From positions 1 to 8,580 of the forward strand of contig JBAYVY010000149.1 of NCBI GenBank assembly GCA_041674345.1: a stretch of 8,580 bases of DNA, written 5' to 3'. A program made the position numbers and the translations under genes. A model generated the notes under the pieces. It saw only the letters and a list, made by a program, of their open reading frames with translations. It made no database searches and was not told where the DNA came from. Positions 1-5,232 of the stretch are shown piece after piece. The stretch comes from JBAYVY01 sp041674345 (GTDB taxonomy: Bacteria; Planctomycetota; Phycisphaerae; Phycisphaerales; Zrk34). Numbering within the stretch: the first letter of the stretch is position 1; each line of letters begins with the position of its first letter.

Positions 1-64
1 ACATGGCGGGGGGAGAAATGAAACGGCGGAAGAGGCCGGGCGCGACGGCAGACGGAACAAACAT
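1..64 (-). CDS. Start of an unidentified gene coupled to the ArsR-type repressor (partial)
   Basis: An ATG on the minus strand (64-62) overlaps the stop codon of the upstream repressor gene as TGATG, the usual arrangement for translational coupling. It stays open to the edge of the window, giving 21 codons that start MFVPSAVAPGLFRRF. The fragment is too short to assign to a family. I see no clear Shine-Dalgarno sequence before it, although coupled starts often lack one. If real, it would be co-transcribed with the repressor and could be what the repressor controls. The overlap is the only evidence, and chance cannot be excluded. Confidence 0.35.
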   Translation of the reverse strand, partial: MFVPSAVAPGLFRRFISPPAM

Positions 65-369
65 CAGGCGGGCGTTGGGACTGACATTTTGACCGCTTGC
101 GCAAGCCAAAGGAAGCCGGTTCGGAGCTTATGTTGATTGACGCGATAATTCACGAAGCGGCCATCACGTTTAACGGTCAATAATCGCGCTTCGCGCAGGA
201 TGCGCAGATGGCCCGCGACAGTGGCGTCGCTGCGATGCACCTGCTGACGCAGTTGCTCAAAGGTTTGCGGCTGATCCAGTGAAGCGACGATGATGCGCCG
301 CCGAACCGGATGGGCCAAGGCCCGAAAAACATCACGCTCATCATCGTGGGTTCGATAGGGTCTGCTCAT
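64..369 (-). CDS. ArsR-family winged-helix transcriptional repressor
   Basis: This 101-residue protein has the size and layout of an ArsR/SmtB-type winged-helix regulator. Residues 13-27 (DVFRALAHPVRRRII) match the opening helix of the family. Residues 35-46 form helix-turn-helix helix 2, and residues 47-64 (SDATVAGHLRILREARLL) look like the recognition helix. Residues 65-78 (TVKRDGRFVNYRVN) are the beta wing. The protein has no cysteine, so the ELCVC-type metal site of the arsenic and cadmium sensors is absent. The ligand, if any, is unknown. The role is inferred to be dimeric DNA binding and repression, probably of its own promoter: a 15-bp palindrome lies 7 bp upstream of the start. Its stop codon overlaps the start of the next gene. 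The helicase gene upstream ends 113 bp away, so it may have its own promoter. The family call is firm, the target gene is not known. Confidence 0.85.
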   Translation of the reverse strand: MSRPYRTHDDERDVFRALAHPVRRRIIVASLDQPQTFEQLRQQVHRSDATVAGHLRILREARLLTVKRDGRFVNYRVNQHKLRTGFLWLAQAVKMSVPTPA

Positions 370-375
370 GGCTTT

Positions 376-390
376 GTTTTCGTCGAAAAC
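376..390. promoter_or_regulatory. Palindromic operator candidate before the ArsR-type gene
   Basis: The plus strand reads GTTTTCGTCGAAAAC, two perfect 7-bp arms around one central base, ending 7 bp before the repressor ATG (367-369). A TTGACA hexamer lies upstream on the minus strand (404-399), and a poor -10 (GAAAAC) would fall inside the palindrome. This fits autoregulation by a dimeric winged-helix repressor, but that is inference. The core TTCGACGAAAA recurs in the dyad at 4894-4920. Confidence 0.4.
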
Positions 391-482
391 CGAGTTGTTG
401 TCAAGTCGATTTCATACTGTATTTATCGTTAGTTTTTGCGACAATGGCTTGTGTAATGGGGGAGGGCGAATCGGCGGGCGGG

Positions 483-2615
483 TCAGATGCGTTGAATCGG
501 CAGGTTGGGCAATGCGTGGACGAATTTGTGGCCGTAGGGTTTGGTGACCAGGCGTTTGTCGAGGACGACGACGATGCCGTGGTCGGATCGGCTTCGGATG
601 AGGCGGCCGAAGCCCTGTTTGAATTTGATGACGGCTTCGGGGAGTTGGTAATCGTTGAAGGGGCTTCCTCCGAGGGCGCGGATGCGTTCGAGGCGGGCTT
701 CGATGAGCGGGCGATCGGGCACGGCGAACGGCAGCTTGGTGATGATGACATTGCGAAGGGCCTGTCCCTGGACATCGACGCCCTGCCAGAAGCTGTCGGT
801 GCCGAGCAGGACGGCGTTTCCCTCGGCCTTGAACTTTTTGAGCAGCAGGTTGCGCGGGCCGTCTTGTCCCTGGACGAACAGGGGGATGCCGATCTGCATC
901 AAGGGGGGGCGGAGCCAGTCGGCGATTTTGTTGAGCAGCGCGTAGCTGGTGAACAGGACGAACGCCCCGCCGGCGGTGGACTGGATGTGCTGGAGGATGC
1001 GTGGGCCGATGGCGGGATCGAATTGCGGGTCGGAGGGTTCGGGGAGTTTGGTTTCGACGAAGAGCTTGACGGCGGAAGCGTAATCGAAGGGCGAACCCAA
1101 CTGGAGCGCCGCGGCGTTTTCGCAGCCGTTGCGATGTTTGAAGTGGACGAAGGGGTCGTTCGCGGACGCCCCGCCCGCTGAACCCCCGGAAGTTGCCCCG
1201 GAAGTCGCCCCGGAAGTTGCCCCGGAAGCGGGCGGGCCGAGGGGGGCGGGTTGGCCTCGTGTGCTGAGGGTGGCGCTGGTCATGACGATGGAGACGGGTT
1301 TGCCCTCGGCGGTGGTTTTGGCGAAGAGGTGTTGACGCAGCAGCGGGCCGACGTCGATGGGCGAACAGCAGAGTTTGACGCGGCGGCGCGCCGGGGGGCC
1401 TGATTCATCGAGCCAATACACGGCGTCTTCGATGGCGTGCTCGACCCACTGCTGGACGCCGGTGGCGAACATTTCGGCGCGGCCGAGGTAGCCGTTGAGT
1501 TCGTACTGGTCGGCTTCCCATTTCACTTGCGGAATGATGGAACGCAGCGCGACGCCCAGTTGTTTGAGTTGGTCGGACAGATCATTGCGGACGATGTTGG
1601 GTTCATGAACGCGACCGTTGGGCCGGCCTCGGTCGTGCTGCCAGCGGGACAGATCATCGAACAGCGCATCGGCGGCCTGTGAGGCGCGTTGCACCTGGTC
1701 GATGGCGGCATCGGTGACGGAACGGTCGGCGGCGTCCTTCAATTTCACCGTCGAAAGATAGCCCTTGTGCAGGCGCGCGTTGTGCAGGTTGTGAAGAAAA
1801 TAGCGGACGGCGGCTTCGCTGATGCCGATGCCGAAGTGTTCGCTGGCGACATCTTCAATGGTGTGCGCTTCGTCGAGAATGACGTGATCGTATTCGGGCA
1901 AAAACCCGCCCCCCCCGCCCCCGGAAGTCCCGGAAGTCCCGGAAGTCCCGGCCCCCCCGGAGCGCATCGCCAGGTCGGCGAAGAAGAGCGCGTGGTTGAC
2001 GATGAGCAGGTCGCCGTTTTCCATCCGGCGGCGTGAGGCCTGGTAGTGGCACTGGTTGTAGGTCGGGCACTTGCGGCCCATGCAGTTACCGGCGTCGGAT
2101 TGCACGCGGTCCCAGATGCCGGGCCGTTCCAGTTGCGGCAGCGTGCTGAGCGATCCGTCGTCGGTTTGGGCGGCCCAGTCTTCGACGGCGTGGAGGGAGC
2201 GCAACTCGGCGTCGTCGCTGAACAGGCCGTCCTGTCGTTCGCCGGCGAGTTTGAGACGGCGAAGGGAGACGTAATTGCCCCGGCCCTTGACCAGGACGGC
2301 GCTGAACTCTTCGGGGATGACCGCGTTGAGCAGCGGGATGTCCTTGTCGATGAGTTGCTCTTGCAAGGCGATGGTATGCGTGGCGATGACGACGCGTTGG
2401 TCGTGATCGACGATGCGTCGGATGGCGGGCAGGAGGTAGGCGAAGGATTTGCCGACGCCCGTGCCGGCTTCGACGACCAGGGCGGAACCGGCGTCGAACG
2501 CGCGATCGACGGCGGAAGCCATTTCAAGTTGTTCGGGACGGACTTCGTAGGTGTCGCCGAGTCGTCTGGCGATGGGGCCGGCGGGTCCGAGGATGTCCTG
2601 CACGTCGATGGGCAT
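483..2615 (-). CDS. dinG: DinG/XPD-family ATP-dependent DNA helicase
   Basis: This is a superfamily 2 helicase of the XPD/DinG type (5'-3', DNA repair or replication-conflict resolution in characterised relatives), 710 residues from the chosen start. Visible motifs are Walker A GTGVGKS (51-57), motif Ia near ATHTIALQEQL (78-88), the iron-sulphur region with C178, C183 and C189, Walker B DEAH (248-251), motif III TSATL (446-450), motif V GTDSFWQGVDV (605-615) and motif VI QGFGRLIRS (667-675). Where many DinG proteins have the first cluster cysteine (KGRxNYxC), this one has S117. Two low-complexity insertions are present: TSG repeats at about 219-237 and SGAT repeats at about 463-485, both from tandem DNA repeats. 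I chose the ATG at 2613-2615 (MPIDVQDIL). An upstream in-frame ATG at 2699 would add 28 residues translated from an intergenic repeat. It lies downstream of rsmG on the same strand. The family is certain, orthology to E. coli DinG is not. Confidence 0.93.
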   Translation of the reverse strand: MPIDVQDILGPAGPIARRLGDTYEVRPEQLEMASAVDRAFDAGSALVVEAGTGVGKSFAYLLPAIRRIVDHDQRVVIATHTIALQEQLIDKDIPLLNAVIPEEFSAVLVKGRGNYVSLRRLKLAGERQDGLFSDDAELRSLHAVEDWAAQTDDGSLSTLPQLERPGIWDRVQSDAGNCMGRKCPTYNQCHYQASRRRMENGDLLIVNHALFFADLAMRSGGAGTSGTSGTSGGGGGGFLPEYDHVILDEAHTIEDVASEHFGIGISEAAVRYFLHNLHNARLHKGYLSTVKLKDAADRSVTDAAIDQVQRASQAADALFDDLSRWQHDRGRPNGRVHEPNIVRNDLSDQLKQLGVALRSIIPQVKWEADQYELNGYLGRAEMFATGVQQWVEHAIEDAVYWLDESGPPARRRVKLCCSPIDVGPLLRQHLFAKTTAEGKPVSIVMTSATLSTRGQPAPLGPPASGATSGATSGATSGGSAGGASANDPFVHFKHRNGCENAAALQLGSPFDYASAVKLFVETKLPEPSDPQFDPAIGPRILQHIQSTAGGAFVLFTSYALLNKIADWLRPPLMQIGIPLFVQGQDGPRNLLLKKFKAEGNAVLLGTDSFWQGVDVQGQALRNVIITKLPFAVPDRPLIEARLERIRALGGSPFNDYQLPEAVIKFKQGFGRLIRSRSDHGIVVVLDKRLVTKPYGHKFVHALPNLPIQRI
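1184..1231. repeat. 12-bp tandem repeat, four units, inside the helicase gene
   Basis: Four consecutive 12-bp units of CCCCGGAAGTYG start at 1184, 1196, 1208 and 1220; the last unit has diverged to CCCCGGAAGCGG. On the coding strand the unit is CRACTTCCGGGG and it encodes repeated SGAT. The unit length is a multiple of three, so the reading frame is kept. It lies shortly after helicase motif III, in a position likely to be a surface loop. Confidence 0.9.
1920..1946. repeat. 9-bp tandem repeat, three units, inside the helicase gene
   Basis: Three perfect copies of CCCGGAAGT (coding strand ACTTCCGGG, encoding Thr-Ser-Gly) are followed by C-rich sequence encoding a run of glycines. The block falls between the iron-sulphur region and the DEAH box. 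It shares its 9-bp core with the 12-bp repeat at 1184-1231. Confidence 0.9.
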
Positions 2616-2630
2616 GGGGGAATTGTATGC

Positions 2631-2744
2631 GATTTGTGATTTGTGATTTTCGATTTGTGATTGGGAAACACCCGATCCCGGCCAAGCCGAGGACGGCATG
2701 GCCGGGCTTGGAAATCACAAATCCAAAATCCAAAATCACAAATC
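2631..2744. repeat. Composite intergenic inverted-repeat element between rsmG and the helicase gene
   Basis: The left arm (2631-2662) is built of GATTTGTGATT-like units. The right arm (2712-2744) is its reverse complement, matching at 29 of 32 positions. Between them, 2681-2702 forms a second hairpin with stem GCCAAGCCG / CGGCATGGC, one A-A mismatch and an AGGA loop. The right arm ends just before the rsmG stop codon (2746-2748), and the left arm lies 15 bp upstream of the helicase ATG. The arms translate as NHKSQI-type peptides in some frames, which is how such elements get absorbed into over-long gene models. The element resembles short intergenic repeat families I associate with planctomycete-like genomes. 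Its mobility and function are not shown by the sequence. Confidence 0.8.
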
Positions 2745-2745
2745 C

Positions 2746-3465
2746 TCACAGCGGATGCAGCTTCGGTTCGCCGGGGAGACGCGGGTATTTTTTGGGGGTT
2801 TGATCGGCTTTGGCGATTTGGATGATGACGGCCTCGTCGTCCAGGCCGGGCATGGCTTCAAAGCATTCAAACTCGCCGCCGCCGAGGAGCATGACGGCAT
2901 CGGTGGCGTCGGCGAGTTCGGCTTCGGCCTTGACGCCTTTCATGGCCAGGAGTTTGCCGCCGACTTTGACGAAAGGAAGCGTGAGTTCGAGCAGGACGCG
3001 GAGCGGGCCGACGGCGCGGGCGACGGCGAAGTCGTATTGCTGGCGGTGGTTTTGGTGCTGGCCCAGCGTTTCGGCGCGTTCGTGGATGACGCGGACGTTG
3101 GGCAGTTTCAGATCGTCGATGACGGATTGGAGGAAGCGGGCTTTTTTGCCGGTGGCTTCGAGAAGCGTGAAGTGGATGTTGGGAAGGCAGATGGCCAGGG
3201 GGATGCCGGGCAGGCCGCCGCCGGAGCCGACGTCGATGCCCCCGGAAGTTGAAGTCGGGAGGTGGGACAGCAAACTGAGGGAATCGAGGATGTGGCGGAG
3301 CCAGGCCTGTTCGGGGTCTTTGATGGCGGTGAGATTGAACTGCTTGTTGGTTTCGAGGAGCAGGTCGAGATAGCGGGCCAGTTGATCGAGTTCGGCGGGG
3401 GAAAGGGACAAGCCGAGTGCTTGGCAGGACTGAAGAAATCGCGGCGTGGGCGGTGTTGAAGTCAT
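2746..3465 (-). CDS. rsmG: 16S rRNA (guanine-527-N7)-methyltransferase RsmG
   Basis: RsmG (GidB) uses S-adenosylmethionine to methylate N7 of G527 in 16S rRNA of the small ribosomal subunit. The protein has 239 residues from the chosen start, a little longer than the usual 205-240. Diagnostic segments are NKQFNLTAI (40-48), RHILDSL (57-63), the SAM-binding motif IDVGSGGGLPGIPLA (77-91), LLEATGKKARFL (101-112), VARAV (148-152), MKG (175-177) and the C-terminal KKYPRLPGEP (225-234). The ATG at 3463-3465 is preferred. An in-frame ATG at 3502-3504 would add 13 residues with no family similarity and sit only 6 bp from the divergent mntA start. A TSTSGG linker (71-76), encoded by an ACTTCCGGG copy, is inserted just before the SAM motif. 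No strong ribosome-binding site is visible. Loss of RsmG is known to give low-level streptomycin resistance in other bacteria. Confidence 0.95.
   Translation of the reverse strand: MTSTPPTPRFLQSCQALGLSLSPAELDQLARYLDLLLETNKQFNLTAIKDPEQAWLRHILDSLSLLSHLPTSTSGGIDVGSGGGLPGIPLAICLPNIHFTLLEATGKKARFLQSVIDDLKLPNVRVIHERAETLGQHQNHRQQYDFAVARAVGPLRVLLELTLPFVKVGGKLLAMKGVKAEAELADATDAVMLLGGGEFECFEAMPGLDDEAVIIQIAKADQTPKKYPRLPGEPKLHPL
3241..3258. repeat. Single copy of the CCCGGAAGT repeat within rsmG
   Basis: CCCGGAAGTTGAAGTCGGG starts at 3241 and contains the same 9-bp CCCGGAAGT core that is tandemly repeated in the neighbouring helicase gene, followed by a partial second copy. On the rsmG strand it encodes the TSTSGG linker just before the SAM-binding motif. 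Confidence 0.6.
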
Positions 3466-3510
3466 GGATACAGGATACCGTTTGGCGGGGGAACGGGGTA
3501 TCATGGCGGC

Positions 3511-3819
3511 ATGATTCGGCTACTGGAACAATATCGCAAACAGATTGAAACATTGTGCGGTCGGTATCGCGTCACCCAATTGATGGTGTTCGGCTCGGCG
3601 GCGCGCGGCGACTTTGATCCGCGGCGGAGCGATGTGGATTTGCTGGTCGAGTTTGAGTCGATGGGACCGGACGATTATGCGGAGGCGTACTTCGGTTTGC
3701 TTGATGAACTCCAACAGTTGCTCGGTCGGTCGGTGGAACTGGTCACATCACGTTCGATTCGCAATCCGTACTTCCGCGAGGAAGTGGAACAAACCGGGCA
3801 GAAACTTTATGCGGCGTGA
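3511..3819 (+). CDS. mntA: MntA-type nucleotidyltransferase antitoxin (MNT domain)
   Basis: This is a 102-residue minimal nucleotidyltransferase. Residues 26-48 carry the polymerase-beta-fold signature: VFGS, then RGDFDPRRS, then DVD (D41 and D43 as metal ligands). There are 11 residues between GS and DxD, one more than the usual 10. The position usually held by a third aspartate (VDLVT) has glutamate (E76 in VELVT), which may still bind metal. In the studied MntA-HepT system of Shewanella, MntA inactivates the HepT RNase by adding AMP units to its RX4HXY tyrosine. The same role is inferred here because the next gene is a HEPN partner with that motif, and the two genes overlap by 11 nt. The start is 45 bp from the divergent rsmG start. 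No strong Shine-Dalgarno sequence is visible. It could be an inactive relic, though all its parts look intact. Confidence 0.9.
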   Translation: MIRLLEQYRKQIETLCGRYRVTQLMVFGSAARGDFDPRRSDVDLLVEFESMGPDDYAEAYFGLLDELQQLLGRSVELVTSRSIRNPYFREEVEQTGQKLYAA

Positions 3820-4147
3820 AACGCGGAAACTGCTTTACGATGTTCTGGATGCGGCCCGTTTCATTCGGGAGCAGACCGACTCGCTGAGCTACGAGCAGTT
3901 CCGTGACACCCGGTTGATTCGTGACGCGGTGGAACGCAACTTCATTACCATCGGCGAAGCACTCAACCGCCTCAAACGCACGGCTTCGGATGTCGCGGCT
4001 CAGATCGACGAACATCCGCATGTCGTGGCGTTTCGCAACATTGTCGTTCACGGCTATGACACGGTTGACCCGGCGGTGGAATGGAAGATCATCCGCTCAC
4101 ATCTGCCTGCATTGATTGCGAAGGTGGAACGATTGCTGGGGACGTGA
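3809..4147 (+). CDS. hepT: HepT-like HEPN toxin (DUF86 family RNase)
   Basis: This 112-residue, mostly helical HEPN protein of the DUF86/HepT family is the predicted toxin of the pair. Residues 76-83 read RNIVVHGY, an exact RX4HXY motif: R76 and H81 would be the RNase catalytic residues and Y83 the tyrosine modified by MntA in the characterised system. The segment RDAVERNFITIGEALNRL (38-55) is the conserved central helix of the family. The ATG at 3809-3811 overlaps the end of mntA by 11 nt, so translation is probably coupled; the frame is also open further upstream, but that would overlap mntA heavily and has no family similarity. The stop codon lies 11 bp from the stop of the convergent AMMECR1 gene, leaving no room for a conventional terminator between them. 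The family is clear; toxicity and RNA target are inferred. Confidence 0.9.
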   Translation: MRRETRKLLYDVLDAARFIREQTDSLSYEQFRDTRLIRDAVERNFITIGEALNRLKRTASDVAAQIDEHPHVVAFRNIVVHGYDTVDPAVEWKIIRSHLPALIAKVERLLGT

Positions 4148-4158
4148 ACGACGCGCGA

Positions 4159-4731
4159 TCATTCCGATATGACGGTGGACTGGAAGATGAAGAATTTGAG
4201 TTTCGTCGGTTCACGCCAGGCGTCGGGGGCGAGACCCATTTTGTGGGCGCAGCACATGGAGAGCGTGGTCTCGACGTCCCAGTTTTGTTCGGGCGCGACT
4301 TCGGGGAGGAAACAGCCCGAGACGTGCGAGCCGAATCGTTTGCCGACGATGTGGATGCCGTCGATGCCCAGACGCATCTTCCGGGGGTCGTCGATGGGCT
4401 GCATGGGGGTGAGGATGGAGACGTCGATGTGCAGACGGGGCAGTTCGCCGGGCGTGACGGGGGCGTGCGTGAAGCGGGGATCATGGGCGGAGGCGCCGGC
4501 CATTTCAATGAGGTGGTCGATCAACGGCGCGGATGCGTCGAAGGTGCCGATGCAGCCGCGCAGGTCGCGGGCTTGCGAATGCAGCGTGACGAAACAACCG
4601 CGGGGTTCACGGAGGAAAGCGTCCGTCTCGGTTAATTCGGGGCGAGGGTGTTCATCGCGCAGTGATGCGGCGATGGCACCGCGGACGATGGTGAGAATGC
4701 GGCGTCGCTGGTCGGGGGTGTAGGTATCCAT
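4159..4731 (-). CDS. AMMECR1-domain protein
   Basis: This 190-residue protein matches the AMMECR1 family across its length. Visible conserved segments are RGCFVTLH (44-51), the family hallmark LRGCIG (57-62), DPRF (84-87), HIDVSIL (101-107), FLPEVAPEQNWD (141-152) and HKMGLAPDAW (163-172). The family is widespread in archaea, bacteria and eukaryotes. Its reaction is not established, though it often sits beside Memo-like and radical-SAM genes. No such partner is in this window, so here it is a stand-alone copy. Three cysteines (C46, C60, C140) plus the C160-C161 pair are notable. I chose the ATG at 4729-4731, preceded by GGCAGGGAA, a modest ribosome-binding site. The frame stays open for about another 318 bp, but that stretch crosses intergenic dyads and part of the tRNA and has no family similarity. 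A TATAAAAT box about 92 nt upstream could be its promoter. Confidence 0.92.
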   Translation of the reverse strand: MDTYTPDQRRRILTIVRGAIAASLRDEHPRPELTETDAFLREPRGCFVTLHSQARDLRGCIGTFDASAPLIDHLIEMAGASAHDPRFTHAPVTPGELPRLHIDVSILTPMQPIDDPRKMRLGIDGIHIVGKRFGSHVSGCFLPEVAPEQNWDVETTLSMCCAHKMGLAPDAWREPTKLKFFIFQSTVISE

Positions 4732-4822
4732 TTCCCTGCCGCCAAGAAGAAGAATGAACCGCGAATACGCTGAGAAAACGAAAACAATGGGGCCGTAGCA
4801 GCCCATGTGTTGGTGTTCAGTG

Positions 4823-4830
4823 ATTTTATA
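4823..4830 (-). promoter_or_regulatory. Possible -10 element for the AMMECR1 gene
   Basis: On the minus strand the sequence is TATAAAAT, the best -10-like box in the region upstream of the AMMECR1 start. It would give a leader of roughly 80-90 nt. No good -35 hexamer is visible at 16-18 bp, so this is tentative. Confidence 0.3.
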
Positions 4831-4893
4831 CCATGATTGAAGCCGTTTGAGGAGCATGGGGCGGTTGCCGCCGTTGAAACGCCAGCCCCCCCC

Positions 4894-4920
4894 TATTCTA
4901 TATTCGACGAAAATAGAATA
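4894..4920. promoter_or_regulatory. 27-bp A+T-rich dyad (operator or hairpin)
   Basis: Outer arms TATTCTAT (4894-4901) and ATAGAATA (4913-4920) are perfect inverted repeats. Inside them, after one A-A mismatch, TTCG and CGAA pair around a central A at 4907. The block is A+T-rich between runs of C (4886-4893 and 4923-4927), so it stands out sharply from its surroundings. It lies about 160 bp upstream of the AMMECR1 start and about 100 bp past the tRNA 3' end. A dimeric repressor operator is the simplest reading. It could also fold as a hairpin, but no T-run follows it. Its core matches the palindrome before the ArsR-type gene. Confidence 0.55.
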
Positions 4921-5022
4921 TTCCCCCGTGTCCTTATCCGGTCTCCTAACTCTGTCCGCGGTGGAATGACGTGGAATGCGAGGGCTTGCTTGCCCTTGCG
5001 GGATACTGCGAAACCGCCCCAA

Positions 5023-5108
5023 TGGCCCAGGTGGGACTCGAACCCACACTCCCCTTTCGGAGAAGGGGATTTTAAGTCCCCTGCGTCTGCCGATTCCGCC
5101 ACTGGGCC
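5023..5108 (-). tRNA. tRNA-Leu (anticodon UAA)
   Basis: The minus strand folds as an 86-nt class II tRNA. The acceptor stem is GGCCCAG / CTGGGCC with discriminator A (position 5023). The D arm contains GCGGAATCGGCAGACGC. The anticodon arm is GGGGA-CTTAAAA-TCCCC with anticodon TAA at 5074-5072. The long variable arm is CTCC-GAAA-GGGG-like, and the T arm is GTGGG-TTCGAGT-CCCAC. The long variable arm, A discriminator and UAA anticodon identify leucine. CCA is not encoded (ATT follows), so it must be added after transcription. Confidence 0.97.
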
Positions 5109-5117
5109 GGACCCGTC

Positions 5118-5150
5118 ATTTTATCGTCATTTTCACCCGGCAGGGATCAA
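5118..5150 (-). promoter_or_regulatory. Probable promoter of tRNA-Leu
   Basis: On the minus strand TTGATC (5150-5145) and GATAAAAT (5125-5118) are separated by 19 bp, and the -10 box ends 9 bp before the tRNA 5' end. The spacing to the gene is right for a tRNA promoter. The spacer is longer than the ideal 17 bp. Confidence 0.4.
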
Positions 5151-5232
5151 GACGGAACCCTCCCAAGTCGCCGCCCGTTTTGGCCGATAGAAACGGAGTG
5201 TCGTTGAGGGTTTCCGACCAGGGGCGAACGCT

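Noticed and set aside
444..1181. Long plus-strand open frame (245 codons) over the 3' part of the helicase gene
   Set aside because: It is acidic and Gly/Glu-rich with no recognisable family, and lies opposite a gene with complete helicase motifs; it is a high-GC antisense shadow.
1184..1946. Possible CRISPR-like array
   Set aside because: Units are 9 and 12 bp, directly adjacent without spacers, and in frame in a gene; these are tandem repeats.
2616..2699. N-terminal extension of the helicase to the ATG at 2699
   Set aside because: The added 28 residues are translated from the intergenic inverted repeat; MPIDVQDIL at 2615 is the natural start.
4981..4996. AGGGC / GCCCT hairpin downstream of tRNA-Leu as a terminator
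   Set aside because: Only a 5-bp stem and no T-run on the minus strand; too weak to annotate.
4732..5049. N-terminal extension of the AMMECR1 protein
   Set aside because: The frame runs through the 27-bp dyad and into the tRNA (peptide WVRVPPGPLGRF is tRNA-derived).
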